Positions 60,879 to 64,000 of a stretch of DNA of 64,000 nt are shown here, in pieces. The DNA is from Candidatus Methanomassiliicoccus intestinalis Issoire-Mx1 (GTDB lineage: Archaea; Thermoplasmatota; Thermoplasmata; Methanomassiliicoccales; Methanomassiliicoccaceae): NCBI RefSeq assembly GCF_000404225.1, contig NC_021353.1, forward strand, positions 992,001-1,056,000, in the 5' to 3' direction. A program made the position numbers and the translations under genes. Under the pieces are notes generated by a model. The model saw only the letters and a program-made list of their open reading frames with translations. It ran no database searches and was not told where the DNA came from. The first letter of the stretch is position 1. Each line of letters begins with the position of its first letter.

Positions 60879-63800
60879 TTATGCGTTGGAAACTGCGGAT
60901 TTGATCTCATTTAATAGATCATTTCCAGCAGACTCCGGATCCCTGACCCAGTCTAATGCATGGAGACGATAAATATTCCAGCCCATAGAGCGCAGCATGT
61001 CATATCTTAAACGTTCTCTCTCCCTTGCTGTACGAGCTGAATTATATACAAATCCATCACATTCTATGCCAAGTATGTAGTTTTCTGGATCTGATGGGTC
61101 AGCTACACCAATATCTATGCGATAACCCGAATATCCTATTCTCGGCTTAGCCACATACCCATGTTCCTGTATGAATTTACATATGGACTCTTCAAAGATG
61201 GATTTTGAAGTCTCGGTTTTTTCAGTATTTTCAACAAGAGATTCAGAGCCATGCATTGCATATTCAATATATGATCTCAGCATGCCAAGATCTCCTTCGG
61301 ATGTATCAATATCTTCAGGCAGTATTGAGCCGACGAATTTTAAATTAGATCTGGCCCGCGTAACAGCAACATTTAGTCTACGTGTACCGCCTTTTTTGCT
61401 CAGGGGACCAAAATTCATATACATCTTACCGTTGGCATCTTTGCCATATCCTAAGCTGAATATGATGACATCGCGTTCATCGCCTTGAACGTTTTCAATA
61501 TTTTTTATGAAGAAGGGCTCTTTTTTATTCTCTTTAAAGAATTCTTCATATTCCCTGTTCTGATACCGCATAAAATTGATAACACTTTCAATTGCCTGCA
61601 TCTGTGCTTCACTGGCAGCAATTACACCTAATGACTGAGAGCCTCTGTTTTCAATATGCTCAAACACAAGTTCTGCAACGCGTCTCGCCTCCTTCACGTT
61701 GCATCTTTTCTTACCGCGATCATATACGCCGTCTTCCACATAGATATACTCAGTTCCAGTGTTAGGTCTTCTGTGATTACAAGACGGGAATGTGATTAAC
61801 ATGTCTCCATAGATATTGTGATTTGAAAAAGCAATAAGGCTTTCATCTCTGCTCCTGTAGTGCCATCTGAGAGATCTGATTGGTAACGCATGGCTTTCAT
61901 CCAGGATAGATTCTAAAAATTGTTCATCATCCTCAGAATCACTGTCTGCACCTGAAGAGCTGAAAAAGTTTGTTGGCGGTAACTGTTTAACATCTCCAAC
62001 GATGATTGCCTGCTTACCCCTCATAATAGCGCCGATTGCACTTTCAGTTCTAACCTGAGATGCCTCATCGAAGATAACCATGTCAAACATATAGTCATCA
62101 TTTTGTAAGAATAAGCTTACAGACAAAGGAGACATCATCATACAGGGTTTAAGATTCATGACGATGTTTGGTATTTTATGAAGCAGCTTAGCAGCTGGCA
62201 TTCCGCCTTTTTGTTTATATAGCTCCTGTTTCAAGATACTTAATTCTGTATTGGAATAAACAGCATCATCGACATTAGGCAGTCTGCTTACTATTTTATT
62301 TCTTATTCTTGTTTTAGCACTAGATAGCTGACTGATATCTAATTGATTGAAGTGTGTGACTTCTTCTGAATAATCTTTTCCACAAAGGCTTCTGAGTGAA
62401 GAAGATGAGAAAAGAATGTCTTCCAACCAGTTAGAGTAGAATTTCTTCAGAAATGCATTTACTGCATCTTCACCTGATAATTTTTCATTCAATGCTGAAG
62501 ACATGTATGAAGAAAGACCTTCAGAAATGCAGTCATCCGTTGTTCTGTTAAAGTCGGCTTGTTCGTCAATATCTCCCATCTCATCTAAGCAGGATGTGAC
62601 TTTTATATCCAGATCACTGAATTTCATACCATGAGCGTCAATAGGTATCGAAAACAATGATTCAAGCCATTCTTCATCCTCATCTAGCATATTTTTCGAT
62701 CTAGATAGATCCCCTGCTAGTCTCTCGCAGGATTTTGCAATAACTGGATCATTGGCGATGGATTTAGCAACTTCAATTGGAATACCCCATTCTTTAATCA
62801 ATTTATTAAATTCAATTGTCCAGTCGATATGATCTATAATATTTCTGAAATCGGTGGTCAGACCATCATACAGATGCCCAAATTCCGCTTCCATCGTAGA
62901 TTTTTTAGAAGCATCCAGGTCGTGCAGTGATTGAAGCCTGACAAGACGCTGCATGTTTATGATATGTGACGAAAAACCAGCAGGAGACAGTGACAGTTCG
63001 ATCATTGGCATAATTGCGCGCTTAAGATCGATAAGAGAGTTTTGAATACAGCTGCATTCTGTCGATGCTTGCTGAATATCCATCTCTGATAAAGACAGGT
63101 TTTTTAATAAAGACTCAAGCTCACCTAATGATTCACATCTTGCTGCAATCCTTTTGATTTCCAAAGTCTCTGGAATTAAACCTTCAATACCTGTAAGAAG
63201 TAATCTTCTGATACCTTCTGGAACAGGGCCGTTAAACCTCTGAATTATCGAATCAAAAGCACTGAATGATTGCTTCAACATCTCAAAGTCTGTCGTTTCA
63301 CCAGTATAACCGCTTCCTAATTTATCTCGTAAATCTGAGTCGTTTGCTCTCAGCCATACTCTCTCTTCTTTCAGCCTTATCACTTTTTGCAATATGTTTA
63401 TGGCCTCAGCATCATCCAGTTTTTTAGAATTGTCAATCTTAAGGCCCTTCAATGATTTAAGATCAGTATTATGCTGTCCAAATCTCAGTCCAAATGATTT
63501 TTGAGAGTTTTTAAATCGGCTCAGCATCTCGGAGCACGGCAGTTCCAGTATCTGTCGGTCATATGCGTGGAATATCTCCTGCTCTAATGATCGGATTATC
63601 GCATGTTTGGAAACTACCTCTGTGAATGATTCATCTCTCACATTTCTGCCATATTCTGTAAACCAATCATCTGTGGGGTGTATCGGTCCGTCTAAAATGC
63701 TTAATATATCTGTGGCAGCAATGAGATCAGACACTGTCGGAGCAGTTTCTTGAGGTATCAAAGAGGCTGCAAGATCTTTTACTTTTTCAAGTTCTCCAAG

Positions 63801-64000
63801 CGCAGTAATCGATTCTCCGCATGCACGTATCAGTTTATCCGCACCTCTTAGAATTCCATCTTCATCTGCATATACTTCGATTGCTAAGTTTTCTCTAAGG
63901 AATGCCATTTCTGTTTCAGCAGTTTTTTCAGAAACAGCCATGGAAGGCAGTGTCAGAATCTTTGGATCGTATAACTGCAAAAGCCTCTGCTTTATAGACT
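60879..64000 (-). CDS. SF1 helicase with C-terminal REase-like domain, 5' end beyond window
   Basis: At least 1040 residues; the frame is open past the right edge. Helicase motifs: FDEASQVRTESAI, GDVKQLPPTNFF, LRWHYRSRDESLIAF, NVQGDERDVIIFSLGYG, NVAVTRARSNL. C-terminal segment GYRIDIGVADPSDPENYILG, then ECDGFVYNSARTARERERLR is a DUF559/Vsr-like nuclease (MTES_1575-type). The Walker A motif is not in the visible part and would be upstream. This domain set occurs in large DUF4011-type helicase-nucleases that are often linked with DNA defence. Confidence 0.8.
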   Translation of the reverse strand, partial: SIKQRLLQLYDPKILTLPSMAVSEKTAETEMAFLRENLAIEVYADEDGILRGADKLIRACGESITALGELEKVKDLAASLIPQETAPTVSDLIAATDILSILDGPIHPTDDWFTEYGRNVRDESFTEVVSKHAIIRSLEQEIFHAYDRQILELPCSEMLSRFKNSQKSFGLRFGQHNTDLKSLKGLKIDNSKKLDDAEAINILQKVIRLKEERVWLRANDSDLRDKLGSGYTGETTDFEMLKQSFSAFDSIIQRFNGPVPEGIRRLLLTGIEGLIPETLEIKRIAARCESLGELESLLKNLSLSEMDIQQASTECSCIQNSLIDLKRAIMPMIELSLSPAGFSSHIINMQRLVRLQSLHDLDASKKSTMEAEFGHLYDGLTTDFRNIIDHIDWTIEFNKLIKEWGIPIEVAKSIANDPVIAKSCERLAGDLSRSKNMLDEDEEWLESLFSIPIDAHGMKFSDLDIKVTSCLDEMGDIDEQADFNRTTDDCISEGLSSYMSSALNEKLSGEDAVNAFLKKFYSNWLEDILFSSSSLRSLCGKDYSEEVTHFNQLDISQLSSAKTRIRNKIVSRLPNVDDAVYSNTELSILKQELYKQKGGMPAAKLLHKIPNIVMNLKPCMMMSPLSVSLFLQNDDYMFDMVIFDEASQVRTESAIGAIMRGKQAIIVGDVKQLPPTNFFSSSGADSDSEDDEQFLESILDESHALPIRSLRWHYRSRDESLIAFSNHNIYGDMLITFPSCNHRRPNTGTEYIYVEDGVYDRGKKRCNVKEARRVAELVFEHIENRGSQSLGVIAASEAQMQAIESVINFMRYQNREYEEFFKENKKEPFFIKNIENVQGDERDVIIFSLGYGKDANGKMYMNFGPLSKKGGTRRLNVAVTRARSNLKFVGSILPEDIDTSEGDLGMLRSYIEYAMHGSESLVENTEKTETSKSIFEESICKFIQEHGYVAKPRIGYSGYRIDIGVADPSDPENYILGIECDGFVYNSARTARERERLRYDMLRSMGWNIYRLHALDWVRDPESAGNDLLNEIKSAVSNA

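Overview
The window looks archaeal. It carries an MCM helicase, archaeal-type valyl- and glycyl-tRNA synthetases, a stand-alone 5S rRNA gene with its own TATA box, ThpR, many winged-helix (wHTH) and ribbon-helix-helix regulators, and a UroD/MtaA-type protein next to a radical SAM enzyme. Of roughly 75 credible genes only valS ends in TAG, and a TAA follows it two codons later. Together with the methanogen-like gene set this suggests a pyrrolysine-using methanogen such as a member of Methanomassiliicoccales (Thermoplasmatota). That placement is an inference.

Layout. Positions 1 to about 30.3 kb are accessory DNA. (a) 1-5.1 kb: a secreted repeat protein whose start is interrupted by a run of 14 C, small regulators, a Panacea/SocA-like protein, and a gene spread over three frames. 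(b) 5.1-6.5 kb: decayed, AT-rich DNA. (c) 6.5-9.45 kb: a tandem array of four wHTH genes on the minus strand. Each is divergent from a plus-strand RNA that can fold into an H-type pseudoknot, and each pair shares a bidirectional promoter with its own operator sequence. (d) 9.46-26.7 kb: a long, tightly packed plus-strand operon of an integrated element. It includes an MCM helicase, a divergent PCNA-like protein, LRR proteins, zinc-ribbon proteins, a family of small acidic 'MHY' proteins, a C5 DNA methyltransferase broken by a run of 11 G, DUF5662, DUF2786 and a Dam-type methyltransferase. (e) 26.9-30.3 kb: two further genes, a 21-bp inverted-repeat pair, and a tyrosine recombinase ending 4 bp from the 3' end of tRNA-Gly(GCC), the probable attachment site. 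No capsid or terminase gene was recognised, so the element looks more like an integrative plasmid or satellite than a complete virus. Its left boundary was not found.

From 30.3 kb to the end the DNA looks chromosomal: an ABC-2 exporter, BchI/BchD-like chelatase AAA subunits, valS, 5S rRNA, CBS-domain proteins, glyS, UspA, an amidohydrolase, a ferredoxin, thpR, a four-gene ABC importer, a radical SAM/methyltransferase pair, an ArsA-like ATPase with a thioredoxin-like partner, an iron-sulfur flavoprotein, a CNNM/CorC protein, an RsuA/RluB-type pseudouridine synthase, and a large SF1 helicase-nuclease running off the right edge.

The most unusual signals are the wHTH/pseudoknot-RNA array with mutually different operators, and the two long G/C homopolymers that each put a classic phase-variation type of gene (surface protein, DNA methyltransferase) out of frame by one base. 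All functional statements are from reading the sequence; no database search was run.
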